A stretch of 42,322 bases of DNA, from positions 1 through 42,322 of the forward strand of contig NZ_BAKW01000024.1 in the NCBI RefSeq assembly GCF_000614545.1, read 5' to 3'. The translations under genes and the position numbers were made by a program. Positions 10,517-18,915 of this stretch are shown one piece after another. The DNA is from Asaia platycodi JCM 25414 (GTDB taxonomy: Bacteria > Pseudomonadota > Alphaproteobacteria > Acetobacterales > Acetobacteraceae). Position 1 is the stretch's first letter. Every line of letters starts with the position of its first letter. The notes below the pieces were generated by a model. It was not told the origin of the DNA. It did no database searches and saw only the letters and a list, made by a program, of their open reading frames with translations.

Positions 10517-11752
10517 ATGGCAAATGCATTTCGCGTGGTCATCATTGGTGGCGGCGTTGCTGGTATGGAAACGGCAATGACCCTCGGTCGTGGGCGTCAT
10601 CGCCTGATCGAAACCACGCTGATCGACAAAGGTGCCGTGCATTACTGGAAACCCATGCTGCATGAATTTGCTGCGGGCACCGGCCAGGAATCGCGGGATT
10701 GTACGACCTTCCTCGAAGCGAGTCGTCGTTTCGGTTTCCGGTTCATCCAGAGTTCGCTGAGCAGCGTCGATCGCGAGAAGCATGAGATCCGCCTCGCGAA
10801 TGATGAGATCGTTCCCTACGACATGCTGATCGTGTCGCTCGGCTCGCGGTCCAATGATTTCGGCATCGAAGGCGTGATGGCCAATTGCACCTTCATCGAC
10901 TCCCTGCCCGATGCCAGCATTTTCCATGAGAAGTTCCGCGCTGCTTTCCGTGATGCTGCTGCGGCCAATCGCAAACTCGATGTCGGTATTGTCGGTGGCG
11001 GCGCCACAGGCACACAATTGGCCGCCGAATTGTGCAGCGCCATCGACCTCGCCCCCGGCTATGGCAAGGAAGCCAGAAAGAACGTTCTCAGCCTCTCTCT
11101 GATCGAGACCGGAAAGCGCATCCTGCCCGCCTTCCCCGAGCGCGTTTCCAATGACGCCCGCAAGCAGCTCGAGGCCCTCGGCGTCAGCGTTCTGACTGAG
11201 GCGATGGTGACCTCGGTGGACGGAGAAGGCTTCCACCTCAAGGATGGCCGCGTCGTCCCCGCCGAATTGCGGGTCTGGGCCGCGGGCGTGCGGGCCAGTG
11301 CCGCGACCGAACTGTTCGACGGGCTCGACATCGCCCGCGGCGGACAAATCGTGGTCAATCATCACATGCAATCGACTCGCGACACCTCGATTTTCGCCCT
11401 CGGTGATTGCGCCCGCATCAATGACGCCCCTCTGCCTGCCACGGCGCAGGTGGCCAGACAGCAGGGCATTTATCTTGGCCGCGCCATTCCGGTTATCGCC
11501 CAGGGGCGCGAGCCCTCGACATTTGTTTACCGCGACCGTGGTGCCGTAGTCTCGCTGGGTGATTATAATGGCTGGGGCATGGTCGGCTCCTCGACGAGTT
11601 TTGGAGGCGGTCTTCTGCGTGGGCTTGCACCGCGATGGCTGCATGATCTGATCTTCCGTCAACATCAGATCGGCGTCATGGGTCTCGCACGTGGAACGGC
11701 GGCTTTCCTCAAGGCGCATCTGATGCCGACCCGCCCACGTCTGGACCAGTAA
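10517..11752 (+). CDS. ndh: Type II NADH dehydrogenase (FAD-dependent)
   Basis: 411 aa two-dinucleotide-fold flavoprotein. The FAD-binding GxGxxG is at about 9-14 (VVIIGGGVAGMETA), the NADH-binding fold at about 158-171 (VGIVGGGATGTQLA), and the second FAD motif (IFALGDCA) near 300. The C-terminus (LRGLAPRWLHDLIFRQHQIGVMG) is amphipathic and suits membrane association. It passes electrons from NADH to ubiquinone without pumping protons; acetic acid bacteria rely heavily on such enzymes. GAGGAGG-type ribosome site about 8 bases before ATG 10517. Intact. Annotation as Ndh rather than a ferredoxin reductase-like enzyme is based on overall layout. Confidence 0.9.
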   Translation: MANAFRVVIIGGGVAGMETAMTLGRGRHRLIETTLIDKGAVHYWKPMLHEFAAGTGQESRDCTTFLEASRRFGFRFIQSSLSSVDREKHEIRLANDEIVPYDMLIVSLGSRSNDFGIEGVMANCTFIDSLPDASIFHEKFRAAFRDAAAANRKLDVGIVGGGATGTQLAAELCSAIDLAPGYGKEARKNVLSLSLIETGKRILPAFPERVSNDARKQLEALGVSVLTEAMVTSVDGEGFHLKDGRVVPAELRVWAAGVRASAATELFDGLDIARGGQIVVNHHMQSTRDTSIFALGDCARINDAPLPATAQVARQQGIYLGRAIPVIAQGREPSTFVYRDRGAVVSLGDYNGWGMVGSSTSFGGGLLRGLAPRWLHDLIFRQHQIGVMGLARGTAAFLKAHLMPTRPRLDQ

Positions 11753-11778
11753 CCTTCGATCAGCGATAGCCGAGCATC

Positions 11779-12536
11779 ATGCCCCTGCAGCGTTCTCAAG
11801 CCCTCCCCCCAGCCGAATCGGCGCGCCTCGACACCATGGTCGCCACGCTTCAGGATAAAGGGTTCGCCTTTGAGCGCAGCAAGGAAATGCGCTCTTTCCT
11901 CGAAGCCTTCGGGTTTCAGGATTGGGAGAATTTTGCGGAGAGCTGGAACCGCCTCGGATTGGATCGCTACATGGCCGATGGCGGGCGATACCGTAAGAGG
12001 CGTTACGCCACCTACGCGCTGACGGGTGGACGCATCGAACGCAAACGCCACCAGCCGCATTACCAGAGCCGCGATTACAATCTTCTCAATGGCGGGATCG
12101 AACGCTGGTTCGGCCCTATAGAAGATGCCATCGCCACGCATCCCGTCATGTTGTCCATCCTCAACGCCGCGCATCTTCTGGCGCTACGCATGACCCCAGC
12201 CTCGACCCAGCCCGATAGCTGGCATGCAGAAATCCATCAGTTTCGTATCGAGCGCAGGCCGGTAATAACGGGCGCCCCACCCCTGAAGGCATGCATCGCG
12301 ACGGGGTCGATTGGGTGTTCGTGCTGATGGTCAATCGCGAGAACGTGGCTTCGGGCGTGACGTCGATTCATAACGATCATCGTGAAGAAATTGGTGCTTT
12401 TACCCTCGAATCCCCGCTCGATACCGCACTCGTCGATGATCATCGCGTCTATCATGGCGTGACGCCTGTCGAGCCGATCGATCCTGCACGTCCCGCCTAT
12501 CGTGACGTACTGGTCGTCACGCTGCGACATGCCTAA
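11779..12536 (+). CDS. 2-oxoglutarate/Fe(II) dioxygenase of the PF10014 type, frameshifted
   Basis: The N-terminal part reads to about 12251 in one frame, then continues in another. Restoring one G at 12250-12252 joins FRIE to AQAGNNGRPTPEGMHRDGVDW and gives 253 codons. The joined protein has the iron site HxD in GMHRDGVDW, a distal His in DDHRVYHGVTPV and the surrounding VNRENVASGVTSI pattern of the 2OG-Fe dioxygenase (BsmA/L-isoleucine dioxygenase) family. Known members hydroxylate free amino acids; the substrate here is unknown. It follows ndh by 26 bases and may be co-transcribed. Only a weak ribosome site precedes ATG 11779. Confidence 0.82.
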
Positions 12537-12548
12537 AAGAGCGCAAGA

Positions 12549-12570
12549 GGCGACTCGATCACGAGTCGCC
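12549..12570 (+). terminator. Hairpin downstream of the dioxygenase gene
   Basis: Perfect 8-bp stem GGCGACTC / GAGTCGCC (12549-12556 with 12563-12570), 6-base loop, 12 bases after the dioxygenase stop and 38 bases before the next start. It lacks a T-run, so it may be a weak terminator or an mRNA-stabilising hairpin. Confidence 0.4.
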
Positions 12571-12608
12571 CGAAGAGCGCGCCAATCCTGAAAGTGAAAG
12601 AAATCCTG

Positions 12609-13170
12609 ATGCGTTTTGGTCTTGCTGTGGCGGGTATCGCGCTCATGGGGCTCGTCGCACCCGCGAGCCTCGCCAGAACGCATCGCGCTGCGACGGATAC
12701 CGCGCAGGCAAAGGACGAATCGGGACCGCGCCCCGTCGTGCTGAGCGCGCAACCCGGTACCAATCTCGATCAGGTCGCCCGGCAGCTCAACAGCGCGGAC
12801 CTGGCCGATGCCGCCAAGCACAACGACAATCCGGTTGTTCTCGTCGCCTCTGCGCCACTTTCTTCCGATCGCAGTGACATGGCCCTATTCGTACAGCTAC
12901 AATCAGCGCGGCTCTGCGGCTCCGCAGCTGCTCGAGCTCGGTTTATCTGCGCCATAAGGTGGATGGAAGCTGGTTCTGGATTCAGTCAGCGGGGCTATCT
13001 CGGTCTTGCCGAGCCGCCATAACGGCATGCATGATCTGTTGATCGACAAGAATGATCGTTGGACCTGGAACGGCGCGAGCTATCAGGACGGCGCTCCAGC
13101 CCCCGCAGCTTCTTCCGCTCCGAAAAAGAAAGCGCCCGCAGCGCCCAAGAAGAACCTTCTTCGCGGCTGA
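12609..13170 (+). CDS. Small secreted protein of unknown function, two frameshifts
   Basis: Starts ATG 12609 with a signal peptide (MRFGLAVAGIALMGLVAPASLA). The first frame stops at 13022, but a convincing continuation lies in the other frames: restoring a G near 12927 gives RLCGSAGCSSSVYLRHKVDGSWF, and a C near 12976 gives WFLDSVSGAISVLPSRHNGMHD, ending in a Pro/Ala/Lys tail and TGA at 13168-13170. The repaired gene has exactly 188 codons. Two Cys in CGSAGC could form a disulphide, and the WTWNGASYQDG segment suggests a compact beta fold. A GTG at 12594 is an alternative start. I do not recognise the family; the reconstruction is inference. Confidence 0.65.
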
Positions 13171-13195
13171 CCGATTTCACGTTTTCGAGGGACTT

Positions 13196-13269
13196 TGGAG
13201 CGGGTGAAGGGAATCGAACCCTCGTATGCAGCTTGGGAAGCTGCCGTTCTACCATTGAACTACACCCGC
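13196..13269 (-). tRNA. glyT-like tRNA-Gly(CCC): tRNA-Gly (anticodon CCC)
   Basis: Reads on the minus strand as GCGGGTG (acceptor 5' side, from 13269) through CACCCGC, T discriminator and an encoded CCA (13198-13196). The anticodon arm is GCAGC-TTCCCAA-GCTGC with anticodon CCC, decoding GGG. The T arm has the GGTTCGATTCC core. The sequence matches the bacterial tRNA-Gly(CCC) pattern closely. It is convergent with the preceding protein gene, whose stop is only 25 bases away. Confidence 0.97.
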
Positions 13270-13321
13270 ACGACAGTTCTTCTATCGCAGCTTGTGCCAC
13301 GATGCAATCACGGGGCTTCGG

Positions 13322-13351
13322 TTGACGAAGCGGGCTGGCTTTGCGCATAGT
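13322..13351 (+). promoter_or_regulatory. Candidate sigma-70 promoter for the metZ riboswitch transcript
   Basis: TTGACG (13322-13327) and CATAGT (13346-13351) with an 18-base spacer. Initiation would fall near 13358, about 20 bases before the riboswitch. Located by eye only. Confidence 0.45.
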
Positions 13352-13380
13352 TCTGCCGTCACTACTCGTAAGAGAGTGTC

Positions 13381-13440
13381 CCTCGCGATTTGAAAGGCCG
13401 GATTGCGGCGAGGCTAAACAACAGCGCTAAAGAGGCCCGG
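13381..13440 (+). ncRNA. SAM-II riboswitch upstream of metZ
   Basis: The architecture of the SAM-II (metA) aptamer is visible. Stem P1 is CCTCGC (13381-13386) pairing with GCGAGG (13408-13413). The P1 loop carries GATTTGA and GGATTGC elements. A pseudoknot forms between GGCC in the loop (13396-13399) and GGCC in the 3' tail (13434-13437), and the tail contains the conserved GCTAAA (13425-13430). SAM-II elements in alphaproteobacteria control metA, metX and metZ, which matches the gene that follows. On S-adenosylmethionine binding the element should reduce methionine-pathway expression. Assigned from pattern, not from a covariance-model search. Confidence 0.88.
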
Positions 13441-13462
13441 GATGTCCTGCATCCCAGGTTTT
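13439..13462 (+). terminator. Hairpin plus T-run immediately after the SAM-II pseudoknot
   Basis: Stem GGGATG / CATCCC (13439-13444 with 13450-13455), 5-base loop, then AGGTTTT (13456-13462). It begins 2 bases after the pseudoknot's 3' strand, so it could act as the expression platform, or be a simple spacer hairpin. The T-run is short, so termination is uncertain. Confidence 0.4.
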
Positions 13463-13512
13463 CCACGGCCAGAATCGCACCGCTCATACAGGTGCATTTT
13501 GGAGCGTTTTCC

Positions 13513-14699
13513 ATGACAGACACATCTTACGGCCCGTCGACCAAGCTGCTGCATCAGGATGTCAGCCGCACCGAACACGGCGAGACGAGCGAGGCGATCT
13601 TTCTGACCTCAGGCTTCGTCTATGACAGCGCAGAGCAGGCAGCCGCCACCTTCACGGGCGATGTCGCGCATTATCAATATTCACGTTTCGGCAACCCTAC
13701 TACCGATGCCCTGCAAAACCGACTGGCCCTGCTTGAAGGGGCTGAAGCCTGCATCGTGACGGCGAGTGGTATGGGCGCGGTTTCCTCGGCGCTGCTCGCC
13801 CATCTCAAACAGGGCGATCGCGTCGTCGCATCCCGCGCCTGTTCGGCTCCTGCTACTGGATCGTGACAACCCTCCTGCCGAAATACGGCATCGAGACCGT
13901 TCTGGTCGATGGCGATGACTGGGCGGGCTGGGAAGCCGCCCTCTCCCAGCCGACTGGCGCTGTGCTGATCGAGAGCCCCTCCAACCCGATGCTCGATATT
14001 CTCGACATCGAGCGCATTGCCACTCTGGCGCACAAGGCCGGCGCATTACTGATGGTCGATAACGTTTTTGCTTCGCCCGTCGGCCAGAAGCCGCTCGCGC
14101 TAGGCGCTGACGTGGTGCTTTATTCCTGCACGAAGCATATCGACGGTCAGGGCCGCGTGCTCGGCGGGGCTGTGCTCGGTCGCAAACAGTGGATTGAGGA
14201 AACGCTTCAGCCCTACACCCGCAATACCGGCAATGCACTCTCGCCTTTCAACGCCTGGGTATTGCTCAAGGGAATCGAAACCCTGCCTTTGCGGGTCAAC
14301 GCTATGGCCGGAAATGCGAGTGCGGTAGCGCATTTCCTCGAAAACGCGTCTGGTATTGCCCGCGTCTCCTACCCGGGTCTGGCCTCGCACCCGCAACGCG
14401 CCATCGTCGAGAAACAGATGAGCAATGGCGGCTCGCTCGTGGCCTTCGAGGTAGAGGGCGGCAAGGAAGCGGCTTTCCGTTTCCTGAACGCGTTCAAGCT
14501 GATCGCCATTTCTAACAATCTCGGTGACGCGCGTTCTCTGGCGACACATCCGGCAACGACGACGCACTCCAAGGTCGACGCGGAGGAACGCGCGCGGCTC
14601 GGAATCACAGATGGCGCCATTCGCCTATCAGTCGGACTTGAAGACAGCGAGGATCTGATTGCCGATCTCGCGCGAGGCCTTGCAGCGCTCAAAGGCTGA
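13513..14699 (+). CDS. metZ: MetZ, O-succinylhomoserine sulfhydrylase (frameshifted)
   Basis: Cys/Met-metabolism PLP-dependent enzyme that makes homocysteine from acylated homoserine and sulfide. The first frame (ATG 13513, GGAG 10 bases upstream) runs to a stop at 13866; the rest is in another frame to 14699. Restoring one C at 13838-13839 converts SRACSAPATGS to SRALFGSCYWIVTTLLPKYG, the family sequence, and gives 396 codons. Visible features: YSRFGNPTTDALQ near the N-terminus and the PLP-lysine motif YSCTKHIDGQGRVLGG. O-acetylhomoserine is a possible alternative substrate. The SAM-II riboswitch upstream supports the methionine role. Confidence 0.93.
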
Positions 14700-14735
14700 T
14701 TGCTTTTAGCGTCTTCATAAGCCTACAAGGCGGGC

Positions 14736-15209
14736 ATGTCGCATAAGCCCGCCCCTCCCCGCCTTGTAGCAGACCCGGAAACGAGTCTTGCCGAAGCCAT
14801 GGATGCCGCCCCCCGCTACGAAGCGGTAACCAAAGACATCACGATCTCCGTGCGCACGTTCTGGCTCGAGGATCAATCCCAGCCTGAAGACCATCATTAT
14901 GCCTGGGCCTATCATATCCGCATCGAGAACGGCGGTGATGAGACGGTCCAGCTTCTGAGCCGTTCATGGGAGATTACAGACGGTCGCGGCAAGACAGACC
15001 ATGTTCACGGCGAGGGCGTCGTCGGCGAACAGCCGATCCTAGTGGCAAACGAGGCCTTTGAATATACCTCTGGCGCCGCCCTGCCCACGCCTTGCGGCTT
15101 CATGCGTGGATTTTTTCACATGATTATCCCCGCAACGTCAGAACGTTTCGAGGCTACTGTCCCTGCTTTCAGTCTGGATAGTCCTCATCGTCTTGGTCTT
15201 GTGCACTGA
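14736..15209 (+). CDS. apaG: ApaG domain protein
   Basis: 157 aa. The ApaG domain (about 25-150) is recognisable from YEAVTKDITISVRTFWLEDQSQPEDHHYAWAYHIRIEN, the SRSWEITDGRGKTDHVHGEGVVGEQP block and the LPTPCGFMRGFF motif. ApaG is an immunoglobulin-like beta-sandwich protein linked to Co/Mg resistance in enterics; its molecular role is unclear. It starts 36 bases after metZ, an association common in alphaproteobacteria. Its last 41 bases overlap, tail to tail, the end of the diguanylate cyclase gene on the opposite strand. Confidence 0.93.
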   Translation: MSHKPAPPRLVADPETSLAEAMDAAPRYEAVTKDITISVRTFWLEDQSQPEDHHYAWAYHIRIENGGDETVQLLSRSWEITDGRGKTDHVHGEGVVGEQPILVANEAFEYTSGAALPTPCGFMRGFFHMIIPATSERFEATVPAFSLDSPHRLGLVH

Positions 15210-18077
15210 CGACGATACGCCCTCTTCCTTCGAGTTTCGCCTTGTAAAGAGCCTGATCGGCGCGCTCCAGCGCATCGGCCCAGACTTCATCCGCCCGTGT
15301 GCGGGCCACACCAGCACTGCACCCGATCGACAGCGGGCCGACCTTGGTCTCGAACGGCACATCGCTCAGCCCCGCCAGCAGGCTCGCAATACGTGCCTGC
15401 GCTTCGGCGAACTCTCCCTGCACGACAATCAGAAACTCCTCACCGCCATGACGGCCGATGATTTCTTCTTGCCGTTTCGCCTGTATGAGGCGTGCACCGA
15501 TGCCTGCCAGAACCTCGTCACCTATCGCATGACCAAAACTGTCATTGATGGATTTGAAATAATCGACATCGAACAGCGCGAGGGTCGCCGAGCGCATGAC
15601 TCCAGTATCATCGGGACGTGACAGTTTCTCGAGTAGCCGCGTAACGCTGGCCTCGGCTGTACGCCGATTCATGAGCTTCGTGAGGCCGTCCTGTCGGGCC
15701 TGCTGCTCGAGCGCCGACTGGGCTGCCCGCATTTCCGTCGTGCGCTCATCGACAAGGGCTTCAAGACGACGCTGACGTTTCATCAGATAGCGGAAGCGCA
15801 GCTTGTTAAGTATATAGGGCAGCAAAATGATCGACAGCGTATAAAGAAGGATAAACGGCCACGCGCTCCACCAGGGTCGCAGCATGCGTATTTCAAGTAT
15901 AATAGGCTCGGAAACGAGATTCCGGTTGTCGTTCAAGGCCTGAACAATAAGTCTTGAATGTCCGGGCGGCACGAAATTGTACCGGATTTCGCCCGTTGTC
16001 GTCGTAATCCAGTTCTGATCCACCCCCTCGAGACGATAACGAAAATAGGTTGTAGAAGAGAGCGCCGTATTGAGCGAACCGAGTGTGACCATAAGAGGAT
16101 CGCGCGTGTACGGCACCGCTTTTTCAGGCAGCATTTTTTCGCCCAGCATCACTTTCACGAAGGCTGGGCGGAGGTTCTGTTTCAGAAACAGATGCTCAGG
16201 GTGCATCAGATGTGAGACACCGCGGGACGTGGTGATCCAGATCGTCCCATCCCTGTCCTCGGATAGACCTTGCTGGTTAATATTGGCCGAGATTAAACCG
16301 TCGTCCTTGGTCACCCGGACCCATTGATGTCCGTCAAAACCCGCTAGACCATTTTCAGTTCCGACCCAGAGACGTTTCCCAGAGTCCCAAAGTAGGCTGA
16401 AAACAATTTGAGAACCAATAGAAAAGGAGGCGATTTGCTCTATCTTAGCAACGCGATTGCCATCCAATGTAAGGTGTAGAAGCCCGTTGCGCGCCCGTAT
16501 TCCTCCGATCCACAAATCGCTCGGAGATGTAAAGGTCATAACTAGCGGGTTAAAATCAGCGGAATTCGGCCAATGCTCGACAACGGGGATCCATCGCCCT
16601 TCATCGGATTTTCGATATAGGATATTCGCTTCTACAGCCCAAGGAGTCCCATCCTCCCTCAAAGTAACCGCTGTGGAAGGCGAGGTGAGACGCTACCTAG
16701 CACATCTTCTGCGACGTGCGGCGGCGTCGCCACGCCTGAAGCTAGAGACAACAATCCGTCGTCCGACGCGATCCACAAGGTGTCCAATTGACGAGAAAAG
16801 GCGAGACCTGTCACGCGTTCGATCGGCAGACGTCGATCACATTTCAGTCTCGAAATTTCATATCTACAACGAAGCAACGTGGCGTCGTCGACCGGAGCCC
16901 AAAATGCTCCCTGTCCGTCGCTTTGCCCAAAGAAGAAATTTCCGTCGCCGAGTTTCTCACCCAACTCGTACCCCGAAAGCGAGTATATACCCTGGCTTGT
17001 GAAAACGACATGACTGCTTCCTGTTGGAAGGACAGACCACACAGATCGAATGTCCTGCGGCTCGAGGTTCTCCCAGTCGCCCCAGCCTATCAGCTTGTCC
17101 AACTCGACAAGATCCTGCGCAGTCCAAAGCTGCTTGTCCATATCTACGAACGCGAAGGTAATTTCCTGCTCACGGCTTAGCTCATGATTCAGGAAGCTCC
17201 AATGATCACCGTCAAAGGAACGCAGCCAATTTCCATCAAAGAAAACCGTTGCGTCTGCAGAGCCCGTTGCGAAAATTGATCGCTCTCCACGATCTGCGAC
17301 GCTGAAAGCCCAATCCATTCTAGACTGAGAGAGGTTCCCTTGATTATCAGTAGAAATCAAACGCTTCTCAAGGAGAATGCACAAGTTCCGTACCGTACCT
17401 CGATTAGGGCAAATCGAGAAGATTTTTGACTGCTTGGCGAAGAAAACTACATTTCCTGTCAAATCTTGGATAACCGGCGCGTTCTTCGGAATAATGAGGA
17501 CACGATCACGAGCCTGATAGATCGTTGCGTTCTGTGTGCCAGGAACAACTTGCACGGCGCATGAGAGGCTGGAAACTAAAAGTTCACATTTACGCAGTCC
17601 AGAACGATCCTGAATAAAAACCTGCCCATTATCTACAAATATTCCTAATATTCTACCTGAATGGTCCAGAGAGAAAATATTAAAAGACAAGGTTGTCGGA
17701 GAGCGACGTGCAGATGTAGCAGCGGTCGCGAGGCCCAAATTATACCCATCCGAGATAAGCATTCTGCCATCAGGCATCAGCCTCATCATCACTACACCGT
17801 TGTCGGCAGAGAATACGCCGTCAAGGTGCAGGCGATAAAATCGGGCCCCTGAGAAAAAGTACACGCCTCTCATCGTAGAGAGATAGATATATCCTTGGCT
17901 GTCCTGAGAGAGGTCAAAGACATACGAGTTATCTATGCCGTTCCGCAGGGTAAAATGCTCCATTCCCAAAGCGAGGTCGTTCGACCAAGCAGGAAGAGCA
18001 GTTCTAACGGCCGTTACAAGCACAGCGGTGCCAATAAGGCATGCAACACACAGGGCATGACAAAGGGAAGCCAGCAC
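15169..18077 (-). CDS. Membrane diguanylate cyclase with periplasmic propeller-type sensor (frameshifted)
   Basis: About 969 aa after repair. A signal anchor (residues 1-30) is followed by a long extracytoplasmic region with two-component-regulator-propeller-like repeats (LWIASDDGLLSL, LWVGTENGLAGFDG, IWITTSRGVSHL), a Y_Y_Y-type beta-sandwich (YFRYRLEGVDQNWIT), a membrane helix (WSAWPFILLYTLSIILLPYIL), a short coiled coil and a GGDEF domain with an intact GGEEF active motif near residue 878. It should make cyclic di-GMP in response to a periplasmic ligand. The inhibitory I-site position reads RQEE, not RxxD. The frame breaks at 16659-16662; one missing C on the coding strand at 16675-16676 restores PRLPTAVTLREDGTPW. 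The start is GTG 18077 and is uncertain. The sensor half is richer in A/T than its surroundings. Confidence 0.85.
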
Positions 18078-18212
18078 GCCAGTAACGCTGACACCCTTGT
18101 CATCAATGTCGACGGCTTGAGATATCAGGGCCTAATCCTCGTCACACCGATGTTGCGAGCCAAGGAGCACTCTACGTTACCTCATCTCCATGGTCGTTAA
18201 AATCCTACCATA

Positions 18213-18428
18213 TTAACCAATTTGCGCGATGCAGTTACCAGCAATACCGCAAGGATCGACATTCGAGCCCTTGGCTGGACGGGGGCCAGTGAGAGCGATA
18301 CGTCCTTCATCGTTCTTCACGCCATGGACCGAGGCTGCGTTGGCGGGGACTACCTGGCTGGCGGCGGCAACGGAGCCGGCGAAGACGAGAACAGAAAGTG
18401 CGCGTGAAACAACTGTGAAAATGCCCAT
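18213..18428 (-). CDS. Small secreted protein, unknown function
   Basis: 71 aa. The signal peptide MGIFTVVSRALSVLVFAGSVAAASQ is followed by a mature peptide of roughly 40-45 residues ending with the pair PCGIAGNCIAQIG, whose two Cys could form a small disulphide loop. ATG 18428 has GAGGAA 7 bases upstream, which supports a real gene. An AT-rich spacer lies upstream. I do not recognise the family. It lies next to, and on the same strand as, the diguanylate cyclase gene. Confidence 0.65.
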   Translation of the reverse strand: MGIFTVVSRALSVLVFAGSVAAASQVVPANAASVHGVKNDEGRIALTGPRPAKGSNVDPCGIAGNCIAQIG

Positions 18429-18915
18429 GGTAACGTTCCTCTTGTGAAAGCAAGCGTTAGTGCTTGAACAAGAAATGAAACATTATTGTACTTGTGTCTC
18501 GCATAGTTATCGAATGACGCCATGTAAGAGCCATGGCGATTGTCGCGATAATATATTTCATAAATATTAGATATTATTTTTGGTATTTCTTTATTTACGA
18601 TTATGATATTGAATATTTTGTAAAATGTTATATTTTCTTGTGGTTATATTATTGTTAAATCTCGTTACTGTTTGCATTTAATGATAAATTAACTGACTAC
18701 TCAGACATCTTCAGGCAGAGCCCTCCTCCGGTCAGGCAAGGCTCTGCGCCGTATTGGCTACACCAATCCGCCCACGTTATGGGTCACAACGAATTTGGTT
18801 TGAAATAACGTCTCGAATGCTAGAATGTCACATTCATCCTGGGACTTCTCGTGTTGTGCAGCAAAGAGGCTTCACGCGAAACACGCCCGGGCTTTCTGGT
18901 CTAAGGTCTTCCCAC
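18429..18915. other. AT-rich intergenic spacer
   Basis: 487 bases between divergent genes. The stretch from about 18480 to 18700 is strongly A/T-rich (long runs such as ATAAATATTAGATATTATTT), quite unlike the GC-rich flanks, and presumably carries the promoter of the 71-aa secreted protein. GC content rises abruptly at about 18715, where an 8-bp inverted repeat begins. The frame of the sugar porter is open back to 18754 but that part has no porter similarity. Confidence 0.6.
18715..18747. repeat. Inverted repeat at the edge of the AT-rich spacer
   Basis: GCAGAGCC (18715-18722) and GGCTCTGC (18740-18747) can pair with a 17-base loop. It lies exactly where low-GC sequence gives way to high-GC sequence. 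No T-run follows. Role unknown. Confidence 0.4.

Noticed and set aside
10385..11719. A 444-codon open frame antisense to ndh
   Set aside because: Composition shadow of the conserved flavoprotein gene; no protein family features.
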